Notes: generated by a model from the sequence alone, not told the origin. DNA of 64,000 bases from Coriobacteriia bacterium (GCA_030652115.1 JAUSBK010000007.1:248001-312000); one strand, 5' to 3'; shown: positions 7,020 through 15,643, counted from the stretch's first letter. A program made the numbers and translations.

Positions 7020-8570
7020 ATGACTGTCCACGAACGCCAGAAGCCGCCAGCGGGTCACGGCGAGGTGCTGTGCTCGCCTCCGTTTTCGACGTGGCACGAG
7101 CTCGTGGAGCGCAACTCAGCCGCGGTCGCCGGGTGGCCCGCTCCGCTGCGAGCCCTGCGCGAGCAGGCACGCTCGGAGACGGTTGCCGAAGCGGTCCGGT
7201 TCAGCGGCTCTATCGGCGTGTCGGGCGAATCGGCCTCGGCGGAGACCCCGATCGTGATGACCGGTCATCAGCCCGAGCTGTACCACCCGGGCGTGTGGGT
7301 CAAGGTCTTCCTCGTGGACCGGCTCGCCGAGGAGATCGGCGCGCTCGGGCTCGATCTGGTCGTCGACACCGACGCCGCCGAGCTGGTGGCGCTCCGCGTG
7401 CCGTGCCTGCGCGACGAGGTGCGCGTCTGCGAGGTGACGCTCGCCGAAGGCGGCCCGGGCGTCGCATACATGCAGACACCCGTGCCGACGGGCGAAACGC
7501 GCGCGGCCTTTCGGGAGAGCGGGATCTCCGTGCTTGAGGGGCTGCCGGCGCCGGCGCTTCGTCGGCACTTCTCGACGTTCTGTGACGCGCTCGATGCCGC
7601 TGCCCCGGACGCGACCGACCTGGGCACGCTCATGACAGCGGCGCGTCGCCGCTACGAAGCACCCGCGCAGACCGCGTACCTCGAGGTGCTCGCGTCGGCG
7701 CAGTCGCGTCTGCCGTCGTATCGCGCCTTCGCAGCCTCGTTGCTCTGCGATGCTTCCCGCTTCCGTGTGGTCATGAACGATGCGCTCTCGGAGTATCGGA
7801 CGCGCACGGGTTCGCGCTCGGCGGCGCAGCCCTTCCCGGATCTTGCGGAGCGCGACGGTCGGGTCGAGGCGCCGTTCTGGCTGCTCGACGACGGACGGCG
7901 CCGCGCGGTGAGCGTGGGTTCGGACGGCACGTTGTTCGCCGACGACGAGGCCGTGGCGGCACTCGGCGCTACGACCGATTCGGCCGCTCGCGCGCTCGAG
8001 AGACACGACCTGCTGCTGGCTCCCAAGGCGCTCACGCTCACGCTGTTCCAGCGCCTGTTCGTGGCCGATCTGTTCGTCCACGGCACCGGCGGCGGGCGCT
8101 ACGACCGCGTCACCGATGCGGTCATCGCACGCTACTACACCATCGAACCGCCGCAGTTCGCGATCGCCTCGATGACGCTGCTGCTCCCCCTCGGCGCGCA
8201 CGTCGTCTCCGACGAGGACGTGGCCGAGGCCGGGCGGCGGGTCAACCGCTTCGAGCACAATCCGGACTCGCTGCTGCCCGAGGTGGAGTTCGACTCGGCG
8301 CCGGAGCGAGTCGAGGCAGAGGCGCTTGCGGCGCGTAAGGCCGAGGCAGTGGCGGCGATCGCGGCACCGGGCGCTGACCGCAAAGAGCTCGGCAAGACCA
8401 TCCGCGACCTCAACGCGCAGCTGTCCGCGCTTCTCGAGCCGGTGGGGCAGGTGCTCCGCGAATCACTCGAACGGGTCCGCGCCGAGCGTAAGGCCTCCTC
8501 GGTGCTCACCGATCGCACGTATCCGTACTGCCTCTGGGACCCCCGCGAGGTCATGGATAAGGTGCGGTAG
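7020..8570 (+). CDS. Large BshC-like protein, possible thiol-synthesis enzyme
   Basis: A 516-residue protein. After a ~75-residue lead, TGHQPELYHPGVW matches the position and style of the TGQQ-type motif of BshC, the putative cysteine-adding enzyme of bacillithiol synthesis; a DTDAAE motif replaces the usual GEDHD stretch. Later come LFVHGTGGGRYD, and a C-terminal coiled coil (about 425-490) as in BshC. Length is close to BshC (about 540). The identity between this family and true BshC looks low by eye, so function is inferred mostly from these motifs and from the adjoining BshB1-like gene. The ATG at 7020 is preceded by a G-rich ribosome site. It is the last gene of the OsmC cluster. Confidence 0.6.
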   Translation: MTVHERQKPPAGHGEVLCSPPFSTWHELVERNSAAVAGWPAPLRALREQARSETVAEAVRFSGSIGVSGESASAETPIVMTGHQPELYHPGVWVKVFLVDRLAEEIGALGLDLVVDTDAAELVALRVPCLRDEVRVCEVTLAEGGPGVAYMQTPVPTGETRAAFRESGISVLEGLPAPALRRHFSTFCDALDAAAPDATDLGTLMTAARRRYEAPAQTAYLEVLASAQSRLPSYRAFAASLLCDASRFRVVMNDALSEYRTRTGSRSAAQPFPDLAERDGRVEAPFWLLDDGRRRAVSVGSDGTLFADDEAVAALGATTDSAARALERHDLLLAPKALTLTLFQRLFVADLFVHGTGGGRYDRVTDAVIARYYTIEPPQFAIASMTLLLPLGAHVVSDEDVAEAGRRVNRFEHNPDSLLPEVEFDSAPERVEAEALAARKAEAVAAIAAPGADRKELGKTIRDLNAQLSALLEPVGQVLRESLERVRAERKASSVLTDRTYPYCLWDPREVMDKVR

Positions 8571-8653
8571 CCCTCGCGCCAGAGGGTGTTATCATGTACG
8601 GCACCGCCCCGTGACGGGTGCGGTACGACCGTCACGTTGAAAGGATTCACATA

Positions 8654-8830
8654 ATGGGTAAGCCGGTTGTCGATCCCGATCTGTGTACCGCCTGCGGCAT
8701 CTGCGTCGATGAGTGCCCCACGAGCGCCCTCGACCTTGAGGATACGGCCATTCTCGCCCGCCCGGATGACTGCAGCGAGTGCGGGACCTGCGCTGATGTG
8801 TGCCCGAACGAGGCCATCACGCTCAAGTAG
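8654..8830 (+). CDS. 2[4Fe-4S] ferredoxin
   Basis: A 58-residue bacterial ferredoxin with two classical cluster motifs, CTACGICVDECP and CSECGTCADVCP. It carries low-potential electrons and is a plausible partner for the Rnf complex encoded at 15.8-20.8 kb. The ATG at 8654 follows GAAAGGA at 8639-8645. The gene stands alone: 83 bases after the preceding cluster, with a possible TATCAT -10 at 8590-8595 and an imperfect GTAC-bounded inverted repeat (about 8595-8625) in its leader, and a strong terminator directly behind. Confidence 0.93.
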   Translation: MGKPVVDPDLCTACGICVDECPTSALDLEDTAILARPDDCSECGTCADVCPNEAITLK

Positions 8831-8849
8831 CTCCGAAGCGGCGCAAACG

Positions 8850-8879
8850 AAGGGCCGGATCCGACGGGATCCGGCCCTT
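8850..8879 (+). terminator. Strong bidirectional terminator, ferredoxin / plsY
   Basis: A perfect 13-bp stem (8850-8862 with 8867-8879) closes a four-base GACG loop. It separates the convergent ferredoxin and plsY genes and could serve both. Short T-rich ends flank it on either side. Confidence 0.85.
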
Positions 8880-8897
8880 TCGCTTATCGGTCAGCGG

Positions 8898-9617
8898 TCA
8901 GCCCCTCGGCCCGCTGCGGTCGTTGATGTAGAACTTCGGCTCCTGGCCACGCAGCAGCCCCATGAAGCGTTTGTGGTGAGCAAGGTACACCAGCGCGCCC
9001 ATCACGAGTGCGAACCACCAGTCGGGCGAGCGAAGCACCAGCGCGGTCACCGGTAGCGTGACGGCCGCGATCACCTGGCCTGCCATCATGTAGCGCGTGA
9101 TGGCGATCGTGAGCAGTCCGACGACGACGACTGCGACGAAGTACCGCCAGTCGTACGCAAGCAAGGCGCCCGCGCCGGTAGCGAGCCCCTTGCCGGTCCG
9201 CCCGAAGCGGCGCTTGATGATCGCCATCCAGCACGAGTAGTTGTGGCCGATAACGGCGCCGGCCACCGCGCCCATCGGTATGAGCGCGAGTGAGGGATCC
9301 GGCAGTTCCGGTGCTGCAACACCGACGGGAACCAGCAGCGTGTTGAGCGCGAACCACTTCGCCACAGCCACCGGGAGAACGCCTTTGCTGATGTCCGCGA
9401 GCATCGCGACGGCGAACCAGCCCCACGACCCGGTCGTCCGCCGAACGTTCATCGCGCCCACGTTGCCCGTGCCGTGCTCGGTGACGTCCTCTCCAGTCAC
9501 GAGGTGAACGATGATGTATGCCCAGGGGATCGAGCCGAAGAGGTAGGCTCCCAGGAGCGCACCGAGCGCGATGAGCACGGTCTGGATGGTGAGGCCCTCG
9601 AGGAGTGTCGCGCTCAC
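8898..9617 (-). CDS. plsY: Glycerol-3-phosphate acyltransferase PlsY-like membrane protein
   Basis: A 239-residue polytopic membrane protein. PlsY moves an acyl group from acyl-phosphate to glycerol-3-phosphate, the first step of phospholipid synthesis. The family motifs are recognisable: SIPWAYI followed by EHGTGNVGAMNV, and a GKGLATGAG motif after the IGHNYS segment. Motif 2 is looser than in E. coli PlsY, so a divergent paralogue is possible. The GTG at 9615-9617 is preceded by GAGGAG inside the end of the lipid-kinase gene; upstream in-frame starts would overlap that gene. It forms a two-gene lipid operon with the kinase, 7 bases apart. Confidence 0.8.
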   Translation of the reverse strand: MSATLLEGLTIQTVLIALGALLGAYLFGSIPWAYIIVHLVTGEDVTEHGTGNVGAMNVRRTTGSWGWFAVAMLADISKGVLPVAVAKWFALNTLLVPVGVAAPELPDPSLALIPMGAVAGAVIGHNYSCWMAIIKRRFGRTGKGLATGAGALLAYDWRYFVAVVVVGLLTIAITRYMMAGQVIAAVTLPVTALVLRSPDWWFALVMGALVYLAHHKRFMGLLRGQEPKFYINDRSGPRG

Positions 9618-9624
9618 GAAGGGC

Positions 9625-10530
9625 TCATCTCCTCGGCACGACGCACTCGATGGCGCCCGGCAGGATCGAGATCGCGAACCGCCGGTCCACCATGACCTCT
9701 CCATCGAGCTGCGCCGGCATCGGCTCGTCGCTCTCGATCACGATCGTGCGTCGTCGCGACATCTGTACGACCTTGAACTTCGTGTGTTTGCCGAAGATCA
9801 CGAAGGGGAGCCGGACGAGCGCGCCCGGAAGGGATAGTGGGTCGATGGTGCAGACTTCGAGGAGTCCGTCGTCGGCCACCGCATCCGGAGTGATGAAGAA
9901 TCCGCCGCCGTACGTGGGGCCGATGGTCGCCGCGACGATGAGGAGGTCGTCTTCCACCGGCTCGGCGCCGTCCCAGGTCACGCGGACGTGATGCGGGTAG
10001 AGCTCGTGGAAGAGCACGTGCAGCAGAGCGGTGAGGTACAGCCAGAGTCCCGACCGCTTGGTGGTGAACTTGTACTCGACTGCCTTCGCGGTGACTCGTG
10101 CGTCGAGACCGGCCGCGAACGAGTTGTTGAAGTAGACGCCGTTGCACAGGCCGACGTCGAACCGGTGAAGCTCGCCGCGGGTGAGCGCGAGGGTCGCGTC
10201 GGCCACATCGGCGGGGATGCCGAGCGTCCGGCGCGTGTCGTTGCCGCTTCCGGTGGGGATGAGGCCGAGCGCGGGGCGATCGCCCTCGGGGCGCCGCATG
10301 ATGCCGTTCAGCACCTCGTGGACGGTGCCGTCACCGCCGACGGCGACGAGCACGTCATAGCCCCTGGCGGACTCGGCAAGCTCGGCCGCGTGACCCATAT
10401 GCGTCGTCAGGACAAGGTCGTGCGGGGCGCTCTGCAGAAGCTGCCTGATCGCGGGAACGAGCGTCTCGGTCTCGCCGTGCTTTGCGGCCGGGTTCACGAT
10501 GAGAAGCATCTTGCCGGAGGTCATCGTCAT
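9625..10530 (-). CDS. Diacylglycerol/lipid kinase family protein (YegS/DagK-like)
   Basis: A 301-residue lipid kinase. The N-terminus begins with LLIVNPAAKHG, the nucleotide-binding GGDGT is at 65-69, and PTGSGND at 92-98 completes the DAGK catalytic signature. The C-terminal beta-sandwich domain ends in a typical FAISILPGAIECVVP. It probably phosphorylates diacylglycerol and returns it to phospholipid synthesis, consistent with plsY directly downstream; a sphingosine- or undecaprenol-type substrate cannot be excluded. The ATG at 10530 is used. Confidence 0.88.
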   Translation of the reverse strand: MTMTSGKMLLIVNPAAKHGETETLVPAIRQLLQSAPHDLVLTTHMGHAAELAESARGYDVLVAVGGDGTVHEVLNGIMRRPEGDRPALGLIPTGSGNDTRRTLGIPADVADATLALTRGELHRFDVGLCNGVYFNNSFAAGLDARVTAKAVEYKFTTKRSGLWLYLTALLHVLFHELYPHHVRVTWDGAEPVEDDLLIVAATIGPTYGGGFFITPDAVADDGLLEVCTIDPLSLPGALVRLPFVIFGKHTKFKVVQMSRRRTIVIESDEPMPAQLDGEVMVDRRFAISILPGAIECVVPRR

Positions 10531-10557
10531 CGCCTGTCGTCGCGGGCCTTGGGGGCT

Positions 10558-10586
10558 AGGATAGCGGGCGCGGGAGCGGTTGGAAA
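10558..10586 (-). promoter_or_regulatory. Putative promoter of the lipid-kinase/plsY operon
   Basis: On the minus strand TTTCCA (10586-10581) and TATCCT (10563-10558) are 17 bases apart. The -35 shares its bases with the -35 of the divergent tRNA-Arg promoter. Confidence 0.45.
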
Positions 10587-10608
10587 CCGTCGGAGCGTGT
10601 GCTACTGT
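10580..10608 (+). promoter_or_regulatory. Putative tRNA-Arg promoter
   Basis: TTGGAA at 10580-10585 and TACTGT at 10603-10608 with a 17-base spacer. Transcription would begin about eight bases before the mature tRNA. Confidence 0.6.
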
Positions 10609-10622
10609 TCTCGGACGTCCCC

Positions 10623-10698
10623 GCCCTCTTAGCTCAGGGGATAGAGCGTCTGCCTCCGGAGCAGAAGGTCGTAGGTTCGAATCCTACAGAGGGCGCCA
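10623..10698 (+). tRNA. tRNA-Arg (anticodon CCG)
   Basis: A 76-base cloverleaf with encoded CCA. The acceptor arm GCCCTCT (10623-10629) pairs perfectly with AGAGGGC (10688-10694). The D arm has GCTC/GAGC, the anticodon stem TCTGC/GCAGA encloses loop CTCCGGA, giving anticodon CCG that reads CGG, and the T arm contains GTAGG-TTCGAAT-CCTAC. The discriminator is G10695. Confidence 0.97.
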
Positions 10699-10710
10699 GC
10701 ACACACACGA

Positions 10711-10742
10711 GAGACCGGTCCGCGTTCGCGGGCCGGCCTCTC
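10711..10742 (+). terminator. Hairpin between tRNA-Arg and the EF-G-like gene
   Basis: GAGA pairs with TCTC and, after a two-base bulge, CCGGTCCG pairs with CGGGCCGG around a short TTCG-containing loop. It lies between convergent genes and may end both transcripts. Confidence 0.55.
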
Positions 10743-10764
10743 GATCGCTTCTCGCAGGATCGGG

Positions 10765-12828
10765 CTAGTGCCCCTCGGCCCGTTCCTTCTGGTGATCGTC
10801 CACAAGCTTCTTCTGGATGTCCCCGGGCACCTGCTCGTAGCTGTCGATCGAGAGTGCGTACGTGCCGGTGCCACTGGTGATCGACCGCAGGTGCGGCGAG
10901 TAGTGCACGACCTCGGCGTACGGCGCCTGCGCGCGGATCGTCTGCACGCCCGCCTCGGAAGAGTCCATGCCGAGGATGCGTCCACGGATCGAGCTGATGT
11001 CGCCCATGACCGCACCGGCGTGCTCGTCGGGCACGTCGATCGTGAGCGTTGCGATCGGCTCGAGGATGACCGGTTCGGCCTTCTCGGCGGCGGCACGGAA
11101 GCCGATGCGGGCCGCGGTCTTGAACGCCATCTCGTTGCTGTCGACGGCGTGCATCGAACCGTCGTACACGGCGACCTTCACGTCCTGCACGGGGTAGCCG
11201 GCGATGGCACCTGAGGTCATCGTGTCCTGGACGCCCTTGTCGATCGCGACGATATAGGGCTTCGAGATGCGTCCGCCGACGATCTCGTCGACGAACTGGT
11301 AGCCGCCACCGGGGTTGGGTTCGAGTCTGAGCCAGCAGTCGGCGAACTGGCCGGACCCGCCGGTCTGCTTTTTGTGGCGGCCCTGTGCCTGAGCGGTCTT
11401 CCGAATGGTCTCCCGGTAGGGGATGCGCATATCGATCGTCTCGGCTTCCACGTGGAAGCGGTCGCGTAGGCGGTTGAGCAGCACGTCGATCGCGGCGTCG
11501 CCGTAGGAGGTGATGACCGTCTGATGGGTCTCCTCGTCGCGGCGCATCGTGAGCGACGGGTCCTCATCGACCATCGCCTTCAAGGCCGAGCCGAGCTTGT
11601 CCTCGTCGGCCTTCGTCTTGGCGACGATCGCGACGGGGTAGAGCGGCTCCGGCAGGGGCAGGGGAGCGAACGCGACGTCTCCCTTGGCCGAGAGCGTGTC
11701 GTTGGTGAGCGTGTCGGCGAGCTTGGTGAGCACCGCGATGTCGCCGGCGGGCGCGGCATCGATGTCGGCGGTCTCCTTGCCCATCATCTTGAACACGTGC
11801 GCCACGCGCTCCTTCTTGCCGGTGCGCGAGTTCACGAGTTCCTGACCCGGCTTGAGGGTCCCGGACACGACTTTCACGAAGTTCATCCGGCCGACGTACG
11901 GGTCCGAGAGGGTCTTGAACACATGTACGGCTACGTCGCCGGTGGTCGAGATGTGCACCTCGTTGCCGGCGGTGGTCATCAACGGGCCGTGGGCGGTGGG
12001 TTGCGGGAAGAAGGTCACGATGTCGTCCATGAGGTCCTCGACGCCCTGCATCGTGATGGCTGAGCCCACGAACACCGGGATGAACAGCGACTGGGCGATA
12101 GCCTTGTCGAGCAGGGTCTCGAGCTCTTCCTGCGTCAGTCGCTCGCCCTCGAGGTACTTCTCCATCAGCTCGTCATCGGCCTCGGCGACGAGCTCGCACA
12201 ACTTGTCGCGGGCGGCCTCGGCTGCGTCGGTCATATCTGCCGGGATATCGAGGACTTCTTCCTTGTCGTCCTCGTGGTGGTACGCCTTCATGCGGATGAT
12301 GTCCACGACGCCGCGGAAGTCGGCCTCGGCGCCAAGCGGTAGCTGCACGGCGCCCACGCGGTGTCCGAACGCCTTCACCAGGCCGTCCATCGCCGCCTGG
12401 AAGTCGGCGTGCTCCTTGTCCAAGCGGTTGATGAACACCGCTTTGGCGATGCCCATCTGAGTGGCGAGCTTCCAAAGCTTGCGCGTCTGTACCTGGGGAC
12501 CGGCGACCGCGTCCACCACGAACAGCGCCATCTCGGCGGCCTCCATGCCGGCGATCGCGTCTCCGAGGAAGTCCGCGTAGCCGGGGGTGTCGATCACGTT
12601 GATCTTGACGCCCTCGTGCTCAACCGGCGCCATCGAGAGATTGAGGGTGATCTTGCGACGGACCTCTTCGGCCTCGTAGTCGAGGTTCGAATGGCCGTCG
12701 ACAACGCTACCGAGGCGTTTGGTCTGTCCCGCCATGAAGAGCATCGCCTCGGCGAGTGATGTCTTGCCGGAATCTCCATGGCCAAGCAGGACGACGTTGC
12801 GGACGTTCTCCGTGCTGGACGCTCCCAT
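10765..12828 (-). CDS. Elongation factor G-like GTPase (FusA2-type)
   Basis: A 687-residue translational GTPase with the EF-G domain order (G, II, III, IV, V). The P-loop is GHGDSGKT (about 16-23) rather than the AHIDAGKTT of canonical EF-G; G3 is DTPGY and G4 is NRLD instead of NKxD. Domain IV (around RIPYRETIRKTAQAQGRHKKQTGG) is complete. These differences place it with the second, FusA2-like group whose exact role is unclear and which is thought to act alongside the main EF-G. The ATG at 12828 has GAGGAGG eight bases upstream; a GTG two codons earlier is too close to that site. The gene stands alone, convergent with tRNA-Arg. Confidence 0.88.
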   Translation of the reverse strand: MGASSTENVRNVVLLGHGDSGKTSLAEAMLFMAGQTKRLGSVVDGHSNLDYEAEEVRRKITLNLSMAPVEHEGVKINVIDTPGYADFLGDAIAGMEAAEMALFVVDAVAGPQVQTRKLWKLATQMGIAKAVFINRLDKEHADFQAAMDGLVKAFGHRVGAVQLPLGAEADFRGVVDIIRMKAYHHEDDKEEVLDIPADMTDAAEAARDKLCELVAEADDELMEKYLEGERLTQEELETLLDKAIAQSLFIPVFVGSAITMQGVEDLMDDIVTFFPQPTAHGPLMTTAGNEVHISTTGDVAVHVFKTLSDPYVGRMNFVKVVSGTLKPGQELVNSRTGKKERVAHVFKMMGKETADIDAAPAGDIAVLTKLADTLTNDTLSAKGDVAFAPLPLPEPLYPVAIVAKTKADEDKLGSALKAMVDEDPSLTMRRDEETHQTVITSYGDAAIDVLLNRLRDRFHVEAETIDMRIPYRETIRKTAQAQGRHKKQTGGSGQFADCWLRLEPNPGGGYQFVDEIVGGRISKPYIVAIDKGVQDTMTSGAIAGYPVQDVKVAVYDGSMHAVDSNEMAFKTAARIGFRAAAEKAEPVILEPIATLTIDVPDEHAGAVMGDISSIRGRILGMDSSEAGVQTIRAQAPYAEVVHYSPHLRSITSGTGTYALSIDSYEQVPGDIQKKLVDDHQKERAEGH

Positions 12829-12981
12829 GAGCACCGCCTCCTCGTGCGACGCGCGTCGGATACCGGACGGGCCGGTCTCGGACGGGCGCGCGTATGTCGC
12901 GGCTGAGCGCGACAGCGGTCCGACGAGGGGCCCGGTTCACGCGGTGCGCCGAGGGGCCGGGAGGCCGTCGGCGTGATGCAC

Positions 12982-13009
12982 ACGATAGCACAAGGACCGG
13001 GTGTGACAG
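12982..13009 (-). promoter_or_regulatory. Putative promoter of the EF-G-like gene
   Basis: On the minus strand CTGTCA (13009-13004) and TATCGT (12987-12982) lie 16 bases apart; TGC precedes the -10. The leader would be about 145 bases. Confidence 0.5.
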
Positions 13010-13024
13010 GGGGTTCCGGCGGCA

Positions 13025-13053
13025 CTGACGTGCGTCCCGCTCACTGTTAGAAT
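13025..13053 (+). promoter_or_regulatory. Putative promoter of the cyclophilin gene
   Basis: CTGACG at 13025-13030 and TAGAAT at 13048-13053, spacer 17. It stands back to back with the EF-G-like promoter, the two -35 boxes being 15 bases apart. Confidence 0.6.
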
Positions 13054-13109
13054 GGGACGGCCGCGGCGCGTCTCGCGGCAGAATCGTCCCGTCGTCTCGT
13101 GGAGGTCGC

Positions 13110-13796
13110 GTGAAGCAGAGAACGTCCCTCGTCATCGTGATCGCGGCGCTCGTCGTCGCAGCCGTCGTGATCGCGTTCCTGGCGACGCAGTGCGCTCCCG
13201 AAGCCACAACAGACGCTGGATCGGATCAGGTACATGACAGCGCGCTGTCGCCCTCGGAGACCTCCGAGGAAGCGGCGGCCGTCTACGAGGAGGAGCCCAT
13301 GCACGTCTCTCCCGTCCAGGTGACCGGCACGGAAACGGCCGTCATCCAGACATCCAAAGGTACTATCACGCTCGAGTTCTATCCCCAGGATGCGCCGAAC
13401 ACCGTCGCGAGCTTCATCGAGCTGACTGACGCGGGCTTCTACAACGGCCTCAAGTTCCACCGGGTGGTGCCGGGCTTCGTCGCTCAGGGTGGCGATCCGC
13501 TCACGGCCGATCTCACCGTCGAGCAGGTCAAGTCGGGTGTCGGCGGTGCCGGCACCGGCGGGCCGGGCTGGACTCAGAAGGCCGAGTTCAACGCGCGCAA
13601 GCACGAGACCGGAACGCTGGCGATGGCGCGTGCGCGCGACGTCGACTCGGCGGGTTCGCAGTTCTACATCTGCCTCGCCCCGCAGCCTTCGCTCGACGGG
13701 CAGTACACGGTGTTCGGCAGGGTCACCGAGGGGATGGACGTGGTCATGTCCATCGAAGTGGGCGACGTGATCGAGTCCGTGACCATCCAGCGCTAG
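13110..13796 (+). CDS. Membrane-anchored cyclophilin-type peptidyl-prolyl isomerase
   Basis: A 228-residue protein. Residues about 6-26 form a hydrophobic signal anchor, then an acidic, Ser-rich linker to about 70, and a cyclophilin domain to the end. The domain keeps the [15 protein letters not shown] stretch with the catalytic Arg, [14 protein letters not shown] and GSQFYICL. It should catalyse proline isomerisation outside the membrane. The Cys after the hydrophobic stretch is preceded by Gln, so a lipobox is unlikely. The GTG at 13110 has GGAGG at 13101-13105. It is 14 bases from the TPR gene and probably co-transcribed with it. Confidence 0.9.
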   Translation: MKQRTSLVIVIAALVVAAVVIAFLATQCAPEATTDAGSDQVHDSALSPSETSEEAAAVYEEEPMHVSPVQVTGTETAVIQTSKGTITLEFYPQDAPNTVASFIELTDAGFYNGLKFHRVVPGFVAQGGDPLTADLTVEQVKSGVGGAGTGGPGWTQKAEFNARKHETGTLAMARARDVDSAGSQFYICLAPQPSLDGQYTVFGRVTEGMDVVMSIEVGDVIESVTIQR

Positions 13797-13810
13797 AAGG
13801 GGGAACGGTC

Positions 13811-15097
13811 TTGGACCAGACTCGTCTCGAAGTCGCTGAAGCCGCGTATGCGGCCGGGGACTGGACGACGGCGGCGCGGGAGTACCTTGGTGCAGCCGCC
13901 GGCGAGATCCAGGGAAGCGGATACGCGTTCCACCGCGCGGGCAATGCGCTCATGAAGCTCAAGCGGCTGGATGACGCCTGTGCCGTCTACGACCGGGCCC
14001 TGCAGGACGACGACTACCCCGATGCGGCGACCGTGTCGTGCAATCTCGGCACGGCGAAAGCGTCGCTCGGCACGTACGACGAGGCGGCGCGGGCCTTCCA
14101 ACGCTCGCTTGAGGCTCCCGCATACGCGGCGCGATACAAGGCGCTGCAGGGCGTCGCGGGAGCCTACTACCAGATGGGCCGGATCGAGGACGCCGCCGAG
14201 GCCTATCGTCAGGCGGCGCTCGACAGCGGCAACCCCGATCCGGGCAAGGCGCTCAACAACCTCGGCCTGTGTTTCGTGGCGCTCGACCGGCCGGAGGACG
14301 CGGTAGAGGCGTACCGGGCAGCGGTCGATCTCCCGGGTTACAAGGGCCGTGGACGCGCGGCCGCCAACCTCGGCATGGCATATGCGGCCCTCGGCATGCA
14401 CGACCGGGCGGTGGCGTCATTCGAGCGCGCCCGGGACGAGTTCGGCTTTGAGCTGTCGTCCAAGCTGGATGCTGCCTACCGGGCGAGTGCGGCGACGCTC
14501 GGCACGCAGCCGGAGACGCCAGACCGCGTGGAGGGCTGGACGACCGGGGAGATGCCGCCGGTCGTAACGTCGCGTGCCCTCAAGTTCCCCGAGGACGGCG
14601 ACGAGGAGGAGTCACGCTTCTTCACGATCACCGACGCCGAGATGAAGGTAGCGGACCGTGATGCACGGCGTCGTGAGCGTCGCGAGCGGCCGCCGAAGCG
14701 GCCAGTATGGCTGAGCGTCGTGCTCTGGCTCGCGCTCGCGGTCGTGGTGGCAGGCGCGCTCATCGGCGCGTACCTGTACGGACTCGGCTACCCGACCCAG
14801 CAGATGACGGTCAACGGAGTCCTCGAGGCGTATGCCGACGGTGACGACGTGACCTCGTACTGGGTGGCCGTGCCGTCCACCGACGTGGAGAAGGCGATGT
14901 CGAGCCTGCCCACCGAGTGGGTATCGTACGCGATCAGCGGTGTGGAGCGGTCGGCGCGTACCTCTCAGGTCGAGGTGACGGTGACGCTCGAGCGCGGGGG
15001 CGTCGTGACGTACCAGATCTCGCTTGCCCGAGAGGGCGTTGGATGGAAGGTCAACGGGGTCTCGACCTCGTTCAACTCGATGGACGGTGGCGTCTGA
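13811..15097 (+). CDS. TPR-repeat membrane protein of unknown function
   Basis: A 428-residue protein. Residues about 1-230 hold five to six tetratricopeptide repeats (for example ALNNLGLCFVALDRPEDAVEAY), which mediate protein contacts in the cytoplasm. A charged Glu/Arg-rich segment (about 255-296) precedes one transmembrane helix (about 298-322) and a ~100-residue C-terminal domain that would lie outside. The TTG at 13811 has AAGGGGGA six bases upstream and no ATG or GTG fits better. It follows the secreted cyclophilin gene, so a role in envelope protein quality control is possible but unproven. Confidence 0.75.
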   Translation: MDQTRLEVAEAAYAAGDWTTAAREYLGAAAGEIQGSGYAFHRAGNALMKLKRLDDACAVYDRALQDDDYPDAATVSCNLGTAKASLGTYDEAARAFQRSLEAPAYAARYKALQGVAGAYYQMGRIEDAAEAYRQAALDSGNPDPGKALNNLGLCFVALDRPEDAVEAYRAAVDLPGYKGRGRAAANLGMAYAALGMHDRAVASFERARDEFGFELSSKLDAAYRASAATLGTQPETPDRVEGWTTGEMPPVVTSRALKFPEDGDEEESRFFTITDAEMKVADRDARRRERRERPPKRPVWLSVVLWLALAVVVAGALIGAYLYGLGYPTQQMTVNGVLEAYADGDDVTSYWVAVPSTDVEKAMSSLPTEWVSYAISGVERSARTSQVEVTVTLERGGVVTYQISLAREGVGWKVNGVSTSFNSMDGGV

Positions 15098-15194
15098 TTC
15101 GGCCGTTCGAACGATGCGCGCCCGGGTGTTGCGTGGCGCGAAGCGTTGGGGCAGAGTGTTCCGAACCGCAGACAGTCCGTATGAAGGAGTGCGC

Positions 15195-15596
15195 GTGAGC
15201 CAGAGAACGTACTGCATGATCAAGCCGGATGCCGTTGCACGCGGCCTTGTCGGCCGCATCGTCGGCCGCTTCGAGGACGTGGGTCTGGTCGTTGAGCGTC
15301 TTGAGCTCGGCATGGTGACCCCCCAACAGGCGGCGGCCAACTACGGAGAGCACGAGGGCAAGCCGTTCTACGACGGGCTGGTCGCCTACATCACCTCAGG
15401 CCCTGTCGTGAAGATGGTCCTGTCCGGTCCCGAAGCCGTTTCGGTGGTCCGCAAGCTCATGGGAGTCACCAATCCGAAGGACGCCGCGCCGGGCACCATC
15501 CGCGGGGACTTCGGCCTCACGCTGGACGCGAACATCGTGCACGGGTCGGACTCTCCCGAGAGCGCCGAGCGCGAGATCGCGATCTTCTTCGGATAA
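15195..15596 (+). CDS. ndk: Nucleoside diphosphate kinase
   Basis: A 133-residue NDK, exchanging the terminal phosphate between nucleoside tri- and diphosphates. It starts with YCMIKPDAVARGLVG, has the RKLMGVTNP substrate loop, and the catalytic His lies in NIVHGSDS (about residue 114), with the SPESAEREI signature after it. The GTG at 15195 follows AAGGAG at 15184-15189. Length and motifs are fully typical. Confidence 0.97.
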   Translation: MSQRTYCMIKPDAVARGLVGRIVGRFEDVGLVVERLELGMVTPQQAAANYGEHEGKPFYDGLVAYITSGPVVKMVLSGPEAVSVVRKLMGVTNPKDAAPGTIRGDFGLTLDANIVHGSDSPESAEREIAIFFG

Positions 15597-15643
15597 GGAG
15601 TATTCCGGCCGCTCGGTGCGGTCATGATCGTGTGATGTTGAGC

